This document shows positions 37,725-46,636 of a stretch of DNA of 64,000 bases, in pieces; position 1 is the first letter of the stretch, and each line of letters opens with the position of its first letter. Made by a program: the position numbers and the translations under genes. The notes under the pieces are model-generated. The model ran no database searches. It saw only the letters and a list, made by a program, of their open reading frames with translations, and was not told where the DNA came from. This DNA is from Komagataeibacter sp. FNDCF1 (GTDB lineage: Bacteria; Pseudomonadota; Alphaproteobacteria; Acetobacterales; Acetobacteraceae): the NCBI RefSeq assembly GCF_021295335.1, contig NZ_JAIWOT010000001.1, forward strand, positions 1,491,001-1,555,000. The letters are read 5' to 3'.

Positions 37725-37740
37725 ACGCCTGTAAATCAGA

Positions 37741-37820
37741 GAGACGTTTCTGGCGAAGCTTTTTTCAAAAAGCTTAAAAAAGACGCCGCCTTTTTGAAAA
37801 AGGCGGCCCCAAAAACTTTT
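37741..37820. repeat. Two-hairpin dispersed repeat, copy C (inverted)
   Basis: Read on the minus strand it has the same order as copies A and B: GTTTTTGGGGCCGCC, a hairpin at 37785-37807 (GCCGCCTTTTT/AAAAAGGCGGC), then a palindrome AAGCTTTTT/AAAAAAGCTT at 37756-37775. It lies between the convergent ends of ynfA and the DUF3465-like gene, 16 bases after the ynfA stop. Confidence 0.8.
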
Positions 37821-37830
37821 ATTCTTCTTT

Positions 37831-38394
37831 TTACTGATACCGGGTCCCGTTAACCACCACATAGCCTTCAACCGGCCAGCTTTTGCCGGTGCCATGGTGG
37901 GTCCAGTCGATTCCCTGGCTCTGCGGGTTATCATAGTAATAGCGTCCCAGCACATCGGTCTGGTCGCCCTTGGCCACCCATGGCCATGTGGGCGCGGTCA
38001 TACGGTCCAGATCGGATACGATGCGAATGGACACACCCTGCCCCACATCAACATAGAAATAACCATGCAGCCCGCTGCGGGTCCGCTTTGCGGCGGAAAC
38101 CGTGATCACACGCCCGCATACATGCTCGACCCGGTCGGGATGGGGGGTCTGTGCGCTTTCCTCGGCCTTCAGATCCGTCAGGAATTTGCTGTTATCACAG
38201 GACTCGGGCACGGGGCTGGCTATGGGCTGTGCCTTTTCCTTCCCTTCCCCGCCGATCTGCGCACTTTCCTCACGCGCTTCGTGCCGGTGGCGGTGGTGAC
38301 GGGCATGGGCGGCGGGCGCAAGCGCGCCCTGCACCGCCAGAAGGGCCGCAAGCCCCATTACCCCGCGTAGCGGCCAGCGTGTCGCTGCCATCAT
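37831..38394 (-). CDS. DUF3465-like exported protein
   Basis: A 187-residue exported protein. The signal peptide (about 1-30) is followed by a short His/Arg cluster, HARHHRHRHEAREES, then an acidic linker. The C-terminal domain reads HVCGRVITVS, GYFYVDVGQGVSIRIVSDLDRM, GDQTDVLGRYYYDNPQSQGIDWTHHGTGKSWPVEGYVVVNGTRYQ in order, matching DUF3465 proteins (the WTHH and GYxxxxGxxY parts are its clearest marks). Role unknown. Start ATG 38394, where two ATGs lie in tandem. Convergent with ynfA. Confidence 0.78.
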   Translation of the reverse strand: MMAATRWPLRGVMGLAALLAVQGALAPAAHARHHRHRHEAREESAQIGGEGKEKAQPIASPVPESCDNSKFLTDLKAEESAQTPHPDRVEHVCGRVITVSAAKRTRSGLHGYFYVDVGQGVSIRIVSDLDRMTAPTWPWVAKGDQTDVLGRYYYDNPQSQGIDWTHHGTGKSWPVEGYVVVNGTRYQ

Positions 38395-38446
38395 TGTGCT
38401 CCCTTCATGCAAGATCACAATCTTTTGCGGGGTGTGGGCCGGTGCG

Positions 38447-39370
38447 TCAATGCAGGGCGCTGTTACCGGATTTCGGGGCTTCGGCCTCAAGCTGCCTGCG
38501 GGCCTTTTCCATTTCCTGCTCCATGGCAGGGTCGGATGCGGGCATCTTCAGGTGCAGCTTTTCCAGTGCGTCGATAATGGCCTCGATCACTACCAGGCGT
38601 TCAAACCATTTCTGGTCGGCCGGCACGACAACCCATGGCGCATCGGGGTGGGCGGTACGGCGGATCGCCTCCTCATAGGCACGCTGATAGTCATCCCAGT
38701 ACTGCCGCTCATGGATATCGGAGGGCGAGAACTTCCAGTTCTTGGTGCGGTGCTCGATCCGGCGCAGGAAGCGCCTGCGCTGTTCTTCCTTGGACAGGTG
38801 CAGGAAAAATTTGAGTACCAGCGTACCCTGCCGCGCCAGATAGCGCTCGAAATGGTTGATATCGTGGTAGCGGTCTTCCCAGAAGGTGGACTTGTGCCGC
38901 AGGGTGGGTGGCAGGCATTCGTGCTCCAGCAGTTCGGGATGCACGCGGGTGACCAGCACTTCCTCGTAATGGCTGCGGTTGAAGATGCCGATGCGTCCCG
39001 CCGCGGGGGCGGCAAGATGCTCGCGCCACAGATAGCCATGCGACAGTTCGACCGGCCCGGGCTGCTTGAACGACGTAACACTGACACCCTGCGGGTTGAT
39101 GCCGGACATGACATGCTTGATCACGCCATCCTTGCCACCCGCGTCGAGTGCCTGCAGCACGACCAGCAGCGACCATGTTCCATTGGCATACAGGAGCGAC
39201 TGCAACTGGGAGAGACGGCCAATACGCTCCCTGAGCAACTGCTTGCCGGTTTTCTTGTCCAGCCCACAGGCTTCCGCCGCCCGGGTGGGGCAGGCGGCAA
39301 GGGAGAAATCATGGCCATTATGAACGGTGAAACGGCGGGCAAGCTTATTGGAGGTATTTTTTTTGGGCAT
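38447..39370 (-). CDS. PPK2 family polyphosphate kinase
   Basis: A 307-residue enzyme that uses polyphosphate to phosphorylate nucleotides. The Walker A motif is ALDAGGKDGVIKHVMSGINPQGV, then FNRSHYEEVLVTRVHPELL, and the lid region HLSKEEQRRRFLRRI follows. The single-domain form of about 300 residues is like the class that phosphorylates ADP or AMP; the substrate is not decided by sequence here. ATG 39370 is chosen because the conserved part begins right after. It follows the SDR by two bases. Confidence 0.92.
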   Translation of the reverse strand: MPKKNTSNKLARRFTVHNGHDFSLAACPTRAAEACGLDKKTGKQLLRERIGRLSQLQSLLYANGTWSLLVVLQALDAGGKDGVIKHVMSGINPQGVSVTSFKQPGPVELSHGYLWREHLAAPAAGRIGIFNRSHYEEVLVTRVHPELLEHECLPPTLRHKSTFWEDRYHDINHFERYLARQGTLVLKFFLHLSKEEQRRRFLRRIEHRTKNWKFSPSDIHERQYWDDYQRAYEEAIRRTAHPDAPWVVVPADQKWFERLVVIEAIIDALEKLHLKMPASDPAMEQEMEKARRQLEAEAPKSGNSALH

Positions 39371-39372
39371 AC

Positions 39373-40131
39373 TCAGTCCTTCATGCCACGTGCGACCGAC
39401 AGGCCACCGGCGGCCTGACAGGTAGGCATGAGTTCGATCTCGTTGATGTTGACGTGGCGCGGCAGGGAAAGCACCCACGCTACCGTCTCGGCAATATCGG
39501 CCGGCAGCAGGGGCTTGGTGCCTTCGTACACGGCCGCCGCCTTCGCATCATCACGCAGGCGCACGTTACTGAACTCACTCCCCCCGCACAGGCCGGGTTC
39601 AAGGTTGGTGACACGCACGTTGTTCCCCAGCAGGTCACAGCGCAGGTTGCGGGTGAACTGGCGGACAAAGGCCTTGGTCGCCCCGTACACGTTGCCACCC
39701 GTGTAAGGGTAGATAGCCGCCGTGCTGCCCAGCGCAATGACATGGCCCCGGTCGCGCGCCACCATGCCCGGCAGCAGCACGCGGGTCAGTTCCACCATGC
39801 CGGTGATATTGGTGGAGATCATGGTCTGCCAGTTGGCGATATCGGCCTCCTGCGCCTTTTCCATGCCCAGCGCCAGGCCTGCGTTGTTGATCAGCACATC
39901 CACATCGCGCCAGTCGGCTGGCAGGCTGGCTGGCATCCCTGCAATGGCTGCGGCATCATTCATGTCCAGGCGAAAGGGCAGCAGGTCGGGACCAAGGCGT
40001 GCCGCCAGTTCATCAAGCCGTTCCTGCCTGCGCCCGGTCGCGATGACCCGGTAGCCATCCTGGACGAGGCGTTCGGCAATTGCCTTGCCAAATCCGGCGG
40101 TTGCTCCGGTTACCAGTGCAATCTGCTGCAT
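39373..40131 (-). CDS. SDR dehydrogenase, YdfG-like (3-hydroxy acid / serine dehydrogenase type)
   Basis: A 252-residue NADP-type short-chain dehydrogenase. VTGATAGFGKAIAERL near residue 8 is the cofactor motif and the GxxxGxG variant typical of YdfG. NNAGLAL near 85 and the catalytic YGATKAFV near 153 follow. Such enzymes oxidise 3-hydroxy acids, L-allo-threonine or serine. ATG 40131 chosen; upstream in-frame residues do not match. First gene of a pair with PPK2. Confidence 0.9.
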   Translation of the reverse strand: MQQIALVTGATAGFGKAIAERLVQDGYRVIATGRRQERLDELAARLGPDLLPFRLDMNDAAAIAGMPASLPADWRDVDVLINNAGLALGMEKAQEADIANWQTMISTNITGMVELTRVLLPGMVARDRGHVIALGSTAAIYPYTGGNVYGATKAFVRQFTRNLRCDLLGNNVRVTNLEPGLCGGSEFSNVRLRDDAKAAAVYEGTKPLLPADIAETVAWVLSLPRHVNINEIELMPTCQAAGGLSVARGMKD

Positions 40132-40262
40132 CGTGCTTCTCCTGCTGGGGTACGGGGCAGCCTTGCATATCGGCATGCTCCCGTCATGGGTGGGATGGAT
40201 ATCAAGCGATCCCGTACCTGAAATGGTTGCAAATCAGGTCAAATCCGGTTCTATGGTGGTGC

Positions 40263-40847
40263 ATGGCTTCATTCACGACAACTCCAGGCTGCAGCCTGAC
40301 CGGTCACCTTCTGGTGGCCACCCCTGCCCTGACCGACCCTGCCTTCGCGCGCAGTGTCGTCTACCTGTGTGCCCACACGCCCGAGGACGGGGCGATGGGC
40401 CTTGTCGTCAACCGCCGTCTGTCCCAGCCGGTGCTGGATGACGTGCTTGAACAGCTTGGCATTGCCCCCGTGCCACCCCGCCGGCGCATCAACCTGTGCG
40501 CGGGCGGCCCGATGGATAACGGGCGCGGCTTCGTGCTTCATACATCGGACTGGAGTGGTGACGGCAGCCTGCCGGTGGACCGCACCACCACGCTGACCGC
40601 AAGCCTGGATGTGCTGCGCGACATTGCTGATGGCAATGGCCCCAGCAATGCCCTGCTGGCCATGGGTCACGCAAGCTGGGACGCGGGACAGCTGGAAGAA
40701 GAGATGCTGCATCATGACGCATGGGTCGCCGCGCCCGCAACCAAAGCCATCGTGTTCGGCCCCGACTACAATGCCAAATGGCGGCAGGCCCTGGCCAGCG
40801 TGCAGATCGACCCCGCATGGTACAGCATGGCGGCCGGCCACGCCTGA
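40263..40847 (+). CDS. YqgE/AlgH family protein
   Basis: A 194-residue protein of a widespread family of unclear role. SLTGHLLVATPALTDPAFARSVVYLCAHTPEDGAMGLVVNR is the strongly conserved start. GGPMDNGRGFVLH and AMGHASWDAGQLEEEM follow as expected. It is divergent from the SDR gene (about 130 bp) and convergent with the HAD gene, 15 bp away. Confidence 0.93.
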   Translation: MASFTTTPGCSLTGHLLVATPALTDPAFARSVVYLCAHTPEDGAMGLVVNRRLSQPVLDDVLEQLGIAPVPPRRRINLCAGGPMDNGRGFVLHTSDWSGDGSLPVDRTTTLTASLDVLRDIADGNGPSNALLAMGHASWDAGQLEEEMLHHDAWVAAPATKAIVFGPDYNAKWRQALASVQIDPAWYSMAAGHA

Positions 40848-40862
40848 TCCGGCCGGGCCTGC

Positions 40863-41741
40863 CTACCAGCGCAGCGAGGGCACGCAGGCCGCCGGGGCCA
40901 GCCCGGCGGCCGTGGCTTCGGCCACCGCCAGGTCATGATCCGGATTGCGCCCTTCTGCCCAGCTGCCACCCAGCATTTCCTGATGGATGCCACCCAGCAC
41001 CCAGCAGCCGTCAATACCGGCGGTTTTCGCACCACGCATGTCGGTCGCCAGTGCGTCACCCAGCGCCAGAACGCGTGCGCGCGGCACGTCCAGCAGTGAC
41101 AGCGCCAGTTCATAGACTTCCGGATAGGGCTTGCCGATCCAGCGCACCGCGCCATCATGCGCTTCATACCAGCTTGCCATCGCACCCGCGCAGATCAGGC
41201 GCTGGGTGCCCCGGATGACCTGCTGGTCGGGATTGGCACAGACCATGGGCAGTCCATGCGCCACACACTGCTCCAGCAGCGGCAGGTACGGGGTGACGTC
41301 TTCCTCCCCCAATGCCGCATCGGGGCCGGTATTGAGCACGAAATCAGCCTGCGCCGGGTCGGTCACGACATCAACATCCAGCCCGGCATGGATATCAACG
41401 TCCCGGTCGGGGCCAAGATGGATCATGCGGCGGCCAAGCCGCGCAAACCACGGGTCGGTGCGCGCGGCCAGCAGGCGATGCGTGCATTCGCCACTGGTCA
41501 TGATGCCATCATAAAGATCGGCGCTCACGCCCATCCGGCGCAGTCCCGGTTCCACCGTTGCCGTCCGACGTGGCGCATTGGACAGCAGCACCACGCGACG
41601 GCCCGCCGCGCGCATGTGCCGCAGGCAGTCCAGCACACCGGGATAGGGTGCGACACCGTTATGCACCACACCCCACAGATCAACGATATAGCCGTCATAA
41701 TCGCCATTCAGGCTGGCCAGCCCGTCATGCCACTTCATCAC
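40863..41741 (-). CDS. HAD-superfamily hydrolase, class IIA (TIGR01459 type)
   Basis: A 292-residue putative phosphatase. The nucleophile motif is DGYIVDLWGVVHNG near residue 17, with DLWG instead of the more common DxDG, the mark of the TIGR01459 group. VVLLSNAPR supplies motif II, and GKPYPEVYELAL with LALGDALATDMRGA supplies motifs III and IV. Substrate unknown. It overlaps the pyrD stop by ATGA, so both are in one operon. Confidence 0.9.
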   Translation of the reverse strand: MMKWHDGLASLNGDYDGYIVDLWGVVHNGVAPYPGVLDCLRHMRAAGRRVVLLSNAPRRTATVEPGLRRMGVSADLYDGIMTSGECTHRLLAARTDPWFARLGRRMIHLGPDRDVDIHAGLDVDVVTDPAQADFVLNTGPDAALGEEDVTPYLPLLEQCVAHGLPMVCANPDQQVIRGTQRLICAGAMASWYEAHDGAVRWIGKPYPEVYELALSLLDVPRARVLALGDALATDMRGAKTAGIDGCWVLGGIHQEMLGGSWAEGRNPDHDLAVAEATAAGLAPAACVPSLRW

Positions 41742-42814
41742 AGCGCCGTCCCCCTGGCATCGGCCAGTGTCTCGAAACCATGGGCGCGCAGGGCGCGGCG
41801 GGTCTCGGCCTTCAGGCGATCGAGGATTGCCGGTCCTTCATACACATACGCGGTATAGACCTGCACCAGATCGGCACCCATGCGCACGCGGTCCACGATG
41901 TCGGCCCCGGTTTCGATCCCGCCACATGCCACCAGCGCCACGCGTCCGGCAGCAACCTTCGCCACGCGTGCCAGCATGTCCTGTGCCAGCGCACGCAGCG
42001 GGCGACCGGACAGGCCCCCCGTCTCATCCGCATGGGGGCCGAGCAGCCCGGCCGGGCGCGAGATGGTGGTGTTGGACACGATCAGCCCCTGCACGCCGCC
42101 CGCAATGGCGGCCTCGACCACGGCGGGCACGTCATCATGCGCGATATCGGGCGAGAGCTTGACCAGCAGCGGCGGCCGTTCGGGGTGGGCGGCGCTGATC
42201 GCATCCAGAATGCCCTTCAGCCGCGAGGCCTCCAGCAGGTCACGCAGCCCCGGCGTGTTGGGGGATGAAAGGTTGATGACAATGTAATCGGCATAATGCT
42301 TCACGCGCCCGACCAGCATCGGGTAATCGCGCTCGGGGTCGGCGCCGGTCTTGTTGATGCCAAGATTGGCCCCCACCGGTACGCGCGCACCCGCCGGTGC
42401 GCGGCGCGGCGAGGATACGCGATGCAGCCGCGCCATGCGCACGGCAAAACGGTCGATACCCTGATTGTTGAAGCCCATGCGATTGATGATGGCGCGGTCC
42501 TGCGTCAGGCGGAACAGGCGCGGCTGCGGGTTGCCCGGCTGCGGGCGGGGTGTGACGGTCCCGGCCTCCACAAACCCGAAACCCGAGCGCGCCAGCGGGC
42601 GGACAACCTGGGCATTCTTGTCAAAGCCCGCCGCCATGCCGATGGGGTTTGGAAAACGCAGCCCCATGGCCCGTACCGACAGGGCCGGATCATCATTGCC
42701 GGGACGAACGACCCCGCCCAGACCAAGGTGCAGGGCATCAAGGGCGATACGATGGGCGACCTCGGGGTCCAGGCGGCGCATCAGCGGCAGAATCAGGCGC
42801 GACATAATATTCAT
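41738..42814 (-). CDS. pyrD: Quinone-dependent dihydroorotate dehydrogenase (class 2)
   Basis: Membrane-associated flavoenzyme of pyrimidine synthesis that passes electrons to quinone. The 358-residue protein has an amphipathic N-terminus for membrane attachment (MNIMSRLILPLMRRLDPEVAHRIALDAL), then PIGMAAGFDKNAQ and RMGFNNQGID. The catalytic Ser is in INLSSPNTPGLRDL, and LVACGGIETGADIV follows. ATG 42814 is chosen, with 42805 as an alternative; longer starts are not family-like. First gene of pyrD-HAD. Confidence 0.95.
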   Translation of the reverse strand: MNIMSRLILPLMRRLDPEVAHRIALDALHLGLGGVVRPGNDDPALSVRAMGLRFPNPIGMAAGFDKNAQVVRPLARSGFGFVEAGTVTPRPQPGNPQPRLFRLTQDRAIINRMGFNNQGIDRFAVRMARLHRVSSPRRAPAGARVPVGANLGINKTGADPERDYPMLVGRVKHYADYIVINLSSPNTPGLRDLLEASRLKGILDAISAAHPERPPLLVKLSPDIAHDDVPAVVEAAIAGGVQGLIVSNTTISRPAGLLGPHADETGGLSGRPLRALAQDMLARVAKVAAGRVALVACGGIETGADIVDRVRMGADLVQVYTAYVYEGPAILDRLKAETRRALRAHGFETLADARGTAL

Positions 42815-43638
42815 GCTGAAAATGTTGCCGCAATTCCGCGCCGGGGGAAAGGGGGAACCACCCCTGTCAGGGCTGCATCCCCCCACATTACGGCAGGCGG
42901 GACAAAAGAGCGTAACGGTGCCGCCAATGGCCTGACCATGGGCGGGGCATTGGCGGGATTTGGAAATGCTGCCCCATATCCGGCGGGACAAACGGAAGCT
43001 GGAGCAGGGAAATCATTTCATGACAGGACCGTCTGCACGCCTGATGGCCGCAACCGTAATGACCCCTGCAGGCACGGTTTGCGCAGCCCGGGCAGCCCTG
43101 TCGGTCCCCTTTCCCGGTCTGCTGCCCGCGCAATCTGCCCATTGTCCGCATGATGGCACAAATGTCCCGGCCATCGCGCCAGATGCCCTCATTCCTGCAG
43201 AGCCGACCAATGCTCCGGCGCGAACAAAACCCATCATATCCCAAGCATGGCACGACAACGGCACCGCCCGGGAGTATCATGCCTTTATGGTTACGGCCCG
43301 GATTGGTACGACACTAGCGCTCCTGCCTATCGAAGCGGTACGCCCGCCTGAGGGCGGCATGCCAGAACCATCACCCGCGACACTGCACATTTACAGGCTG
43401 GTTGCCTTCCGATGGCCTTGCGGGATGGATCCCGCTTTATGTCCGGTTGTTGGGCGATATTCCGCTGAAAGGCCGGTTCAGCGGTGCTGACCAGACCATG
43501 GCACCGGCAACCGGTCATGTTCCCCCGGCCCGTCATTCCGCCCCTGTGGGCACAGGCTGGCCAGGACATGCGTGCTGCCGGCAAAACCCTGCAAGGACAG
43601 GATTTCCAGCCCGCCGCCAATCCGGCTCCGATACCGGA
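42815..43638. other. Region of about 820 bp without a convincing gene
   Basis: The pyrD promoter should lie near the left side. Several overlapping open frames exist on both strands (for example 43020-43490 plus, 42888-43280 minus), but none has a recognisable motif, a signal peptide or the G/C-rich third codon position of neighbouring genes. A decayed gene or an unusual short protein cannot be excluded. I see no tRNA, hairpin with T-run or repeat here. Confidence 0.4.
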
Positions 43639-43944
43639 TTACGTATTGTCTGCGTCTAATATGAATTTCCACATGCCAACACATTCTTCATCCCGGAAAC
43701 TGCCTTGCAATATACTGTTTGTTGTTTTGTTGGTTGAAAACAATATGGCTTTTGAAGACGGGGAGTTTTCTTTATCCAGTATATAATATTCCCCATCCAT
43801 CTTTTTTCCAGACCAGATATCATAACCGATACCTGATACCCCTATATATGATATGGATATATTATCTCCATTTATGATGACTTCAGCATCATATTCATCC
43901 CGATCATCCAGCTCATGGTAATCAGTTACCTTATATTTTGCCAT
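43639..43944 (-). CDS. AT-rich orphan protein, unrecognised
   Basis: A 101-residue protein, MAKYKVTDYHELDDRDEYD to a short acidic end, with no signal peptide or membrane segment. It is rich in Asp, Ile, Ser, Tyr and Lys, with alternating patterns that suggest a small beta-rich fold. By eye the DNA is far more A+T-rich than anything around it, and codons such as ATA and AAT are frequent. It starts 12 bases after the stop of the royal-jelly-family gene on the same strand. The composition suggests recent acquisition. Function and family not identified; immunity-type or phage-derived proteins often look like this, but that is a guess. Confidence 0.6.
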   Translation of the reverse strand: MAKYKVTDYHELDDRDEYDAEVIINGDNISISYIGVSGIGYDIWSGKKMDGEYYILDKENSPSSKAILFSTNKTTNSILQGSFRDEECVGMWKFILDADNT

Positions 43945-43956
43945 TGATCGCTTACT

Positions 43957-45213
43957 TTACTTATTCAATGTGTCATGGGCCATTCCGTCCGACCGGTCGC
44001 CCGACTGGTCCGGTGCGGGTTTCGAGGCATCCACCGCAGGGGCCTGATCGGTAGGGAAGCGGATCAGGTAATAGGGCGGCACCCGCAGGTCATGCCCACC
44101 GTTCATCCCGCCCAGCCGGTTCCACTGCCCCAGCGTGCAGTAGACCATGCCACCGTCAACAAATATGCCATCAGGCGAGAGGATGCGCGGGTCGTGCACC
44201 ATGGTATCGAACGAACCATCGGTATTACGGCGGAAAATGGCATCGTGCTCGAAATTGGTGGTATAGATGCGCCCCTGCGCATCATTGGCCAGCCCGTCGG
44301 CCACGCCCTTTTCCCCCAGGTCACGGATACCGGCGGCAAGCCCTGCATCATCCCTGGAAAAATCGGACAGCAGGCTGGTGGGAATGCTGTACAGCCGCCT
44401 GCCGGTCAACTGGCTGTAATACAGCGTGCTCTGATCGGGCGAGAGGGTGATGCCATCCACCCCGCCCCATACGAAGGCAGGCGGGTGCCGTGGCGGGTCG
44501 AACACCAGCGGTCGTCCTTCCACCACCGCCATGAAGCCGCGCTCGGCCTTGATGGAAGGGTGGTCGGCCAGCACCCGGCGCTGGCGGCCGGTAGCAATAT
44601 CCACCACCACAAGGGCAGGTGACATGCCGAACGAGGAATCGGTGACATAGACCGTGCCCTGCGCCCCATGGGTCAGGTCGACGCGCAGGTCGTTCATGTG
44701 GCTGTCGGGCAGCAGGGTGGGCGCGTGCAGCACGATGCTGGCAAAGATGCGGTTGGTGGCCGGATCGATCCCGATGACCTTGGCCGCCCCCGGTGCCAGC
44801 GGCTGGCCCGCCAGCTTGCCATCATCAATGGCCCACAGGCGGCCCTGCGTATCGGTGGTCATGCCGTGGATGGACATGAGCCTGTCCGCCGCCGGGCGGT
44901 CGGAGGGCATGCTGTGCGCCGCATCGGGATAGGGATAAAGCCTGCCGTCCTTGAGTTCCGCCAGCGTTGCCCCCCTGTGGTTGACCGCATGGCGGGGAAA
45001 GCCCACGAACACCCGCCCATGGGTGACCGCAACGCCCGATGGCCCCGGCCCCTCGAACCGGGCCACGACCTCGAACGGGCCGGAGGAGGCGATGCCATGG
45101 TCCCGGTTGGTTACCGCCGGTGCGGGCGGGGCCGCCTGTGCCACGCCACCCAGCGCCACCAGCAGTGACACGATGGCACCCGGCCTGCCCCACCTGTGCA
45201 TGGACATTGTCAT
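43957..45213 (-). CDS. Exported major royal jelly / yellow family protein
   Basis: A beta-propeller protein of about 418 residues with a signal peptide (SLLVALGGVAQAAPP). Family-like motifs are VTHGRVFVGFPRHAVNHRGATLAEL, NDLRVDLTHGAQGTVYVTDSS, VWGGVDGITLSPDQSTLYYSQLTGRRLY and GVADGLANDAQGRIYTTNFEHDAIFRR. Bacterial members are often annotated as dopachrome tautomerase-like, or resemble gluconolactonases by fold; which substrate it uses is unknown. Several ATGs crowd the start (45216, 45213, 45207). It lies 88 bp behind the cytochrome c gene and may belong to the same operon, which suggests a lactone or sugar-acid related role. Confidence 0.8.
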   Translation of the reverse strand: MTMSMHRWGRPGAIVSLLVALGGVAQAAPPAPAVTNRDHGIASSGPFEVVARFEGPGPSGVAVTHGRVFVGFPRHAVNHRGATLAELKDGRLYPYPDAAHSMPSDRPAADRLMSIHGMTTDTQGRLWAIDDGKLAGQPLAPGAAKVIGIDPATNRIFASIVLHAPTLLPDSHMNDLRVDLTHGAQGTVYVTDSSFGMSPALVVVDIATGRQRRVLADHPSIKAERGFMAVVEGRPLVFDPPRHPPAFVWGGVDGITLSPDQSTLYYSQLTGRRLYSIPTSLLSDFSRDDAGLAAGIRDLGEKGVADGLANDAQGRIYTTNFEHDAIFRRNTDGSFDTMVHDPRILSPDGIFVDGGMVYCTLGQWNRLGGMNGGHDLRVPPYYLIRFPTDQAPAVDASKPAPDQSGDRSDGMAHDTLNK

Positions 45214-45301
45214 CATTCCCCCCGTGCGCGCTGCCTGCCGCCCATTCATGCAAGCCCGTGCGTGCAGGGCAACCGGGCGTGGCGCGCGCGGCTCTTCACA
45301 A

Positions 45302-46636
45302 TCAGTTCATGGGCAGGGACGCTGGCGGATGCTCGGGCGAGAGGGTGCGGCGGACCCTGCCCACATCGGCTGCGGTGACGGCGGGCGCATTGTTGCCCCA
45401 TGCCGCCCGGATGAAGGTGACCGTATCAGCCACCGCCGCATCATCCATGCGCGCGGCAAAGCCGGGCATGACAAAAGCGGAGGGCGCCTGCCGCGTCGCG
45501 CGCAGCGTATTGCCCTCCAGCACGATGCGGATGAGGGAGTCGGGGGCCGTGTCCATCACCACCGGGTTGCCCGCCAGCGGCGGGAAGGTCGTGGGGTAAC
45601 CGCGTCCGTCGGTGCGGTGGCAGGCGGCACAGCTGTCCACATACAGCCGCGCGCCACGGGCCGATACATCCCCCCCATGCAGCGCCTGGCTGGCTGCCGG
45701 GTCATAGGTCCAGCCCCCCGCCACGGCCGGCGCGGTGGGCGACAGGGTCTTGAGATAGCGGGCTATGGCCAGGCGGTCCCCATCAGTCATGTGCTGGGTG
45801 CCATGGCCAATGGCATCGGTCATGCCGCCAAAGGCCGCCCCCAGCGGCATGCGACCCGTGGCAAGGAAGCGCGTGATATCCTGTTCGCTCCAACGGCCCA
45901 GCCCCGTGCGGTCCTCGCCGCGCAGGCTGACGGGCCGCCAGCCATCCACCGCATCCCCGCCAGACAGGTAAAGCGGCCCATCCTGCGCCGTCAGCGCCTT
46001 TTCCTGCATGGTGATGGCGCGGGGCGTGTGGCAGGCGCCACAATGGCCCGGCCCCTCGACCAGATAGCTGCCACGGGCCACCAGCGGGTCGGGGAACTGG
46101 CGTTCAGCCATCGCGTGGCGGATATCCTGCGGGTCGGGCGCAAACAGCCAGCGCCACACGGCCAGCGGCCAGCGCATGGACAGCGGCCATGTCATGCCAT
46201 CCTGCACCACCGGCGTACCCACGGGTTTCACGCCGTGCATGAAGTAGGCGTACAGCGCATGCATGTCCTCATCCGTCATGCGCGCATAGGATGGATAGGG
46301 CATGGCCGGATACAGGCTGGCCCCGTCGCGACGGATGCCCTTTTGCAGGGCGCGCGCGAACTCGGCTTCCGAATACGAGCCTATGCCCGCCTTCGGGTCG
46401 GGGGTGATGTTGGGGGCGTACAGCGTGCCAGTAGGCAGGTGGAACGCAAGCCCGCCCGCAAAGGGCGCGCCACCGGGCACGGTGTGGCAGGCCCCGCAAT
46501 CGGATGCAATGGCCACGTATTCGCCGCGCGCCACCACATCATCGTCCGCCCGCGCGCCACGACCGGGCACGGCAGCCGCCACAAGCCCGGCCAGCACCAG
46601 CAGCCAGCGCCCCGTCCTCGCGTTCATCCCCCTCAT
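45302..46636 (-). CDS. Triheme membrane cytochrome c subunit of gluconate-type dehydrogenase
   Basis: A 444-residue exported cytochrome c with three heme sites: CGACHTVP near residue 47, CGACHTPR near 195 and CAACHRTDGRG near 335. Three-heme cytochromes of this size are the electron-accepting subunits of gluconate 2-dehydrogenase, 2-ketogluconate dehydrogenase, sorbitol dehydrogenase and alcohol dehydrogenase of acetic acid bacteria, passing electrons to ubiquinone. A signal peptide precedes the first heme. ATG 46636 overlaps the flavoprotein stop (ATGA); ATG 46627 is an alternative. Confidence 0.93.
   Translation of the reverse strand: MRGMNARTGRWLLVLAGLVAAAVPGRGARADDDVVARGEYVAIASDCGACHTVPGGAPFAGGLAFHLPTGTLYAPNITPDPKAGIGSYSEAEFARALQKGIRRDGASLYPAMPYPSYARMTDEDMHALYAYFMHGVKPVGTPVVQDGMTWPLSMRWPLAVWRWLFAPDPQDIRHAMAERQFPDPLVARGSYLVEGPGHCGACHTPRAITMQEKALTAQDGPLYLSGGDAVDGWRPVSLRGEDRTGLGRWSEQDITRFLATGRMPLGAAFGGMTDAIGHGTQHMTDGDRLAIARYLKTLSPTAPAVAGGWTYDPAASQALHGGDVSARGARLYVDSCAACHRTDGRGYPTTFPPLAGNPVVMDTAPDSLIRIVLEGNTLRATRQAPSAFVMPGFAARMDDAAVADTVTFIRAAWGNNAPAVTAADVGRVRRTLSPEHPPASLPMN

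Noticed and set aside
42960-43490. 176-residue plus-strand frame after pyrD
   Set aside because: No motif, no clear signal peptide and weak third-position G+C bias; kept only as part of an unexplained gap.
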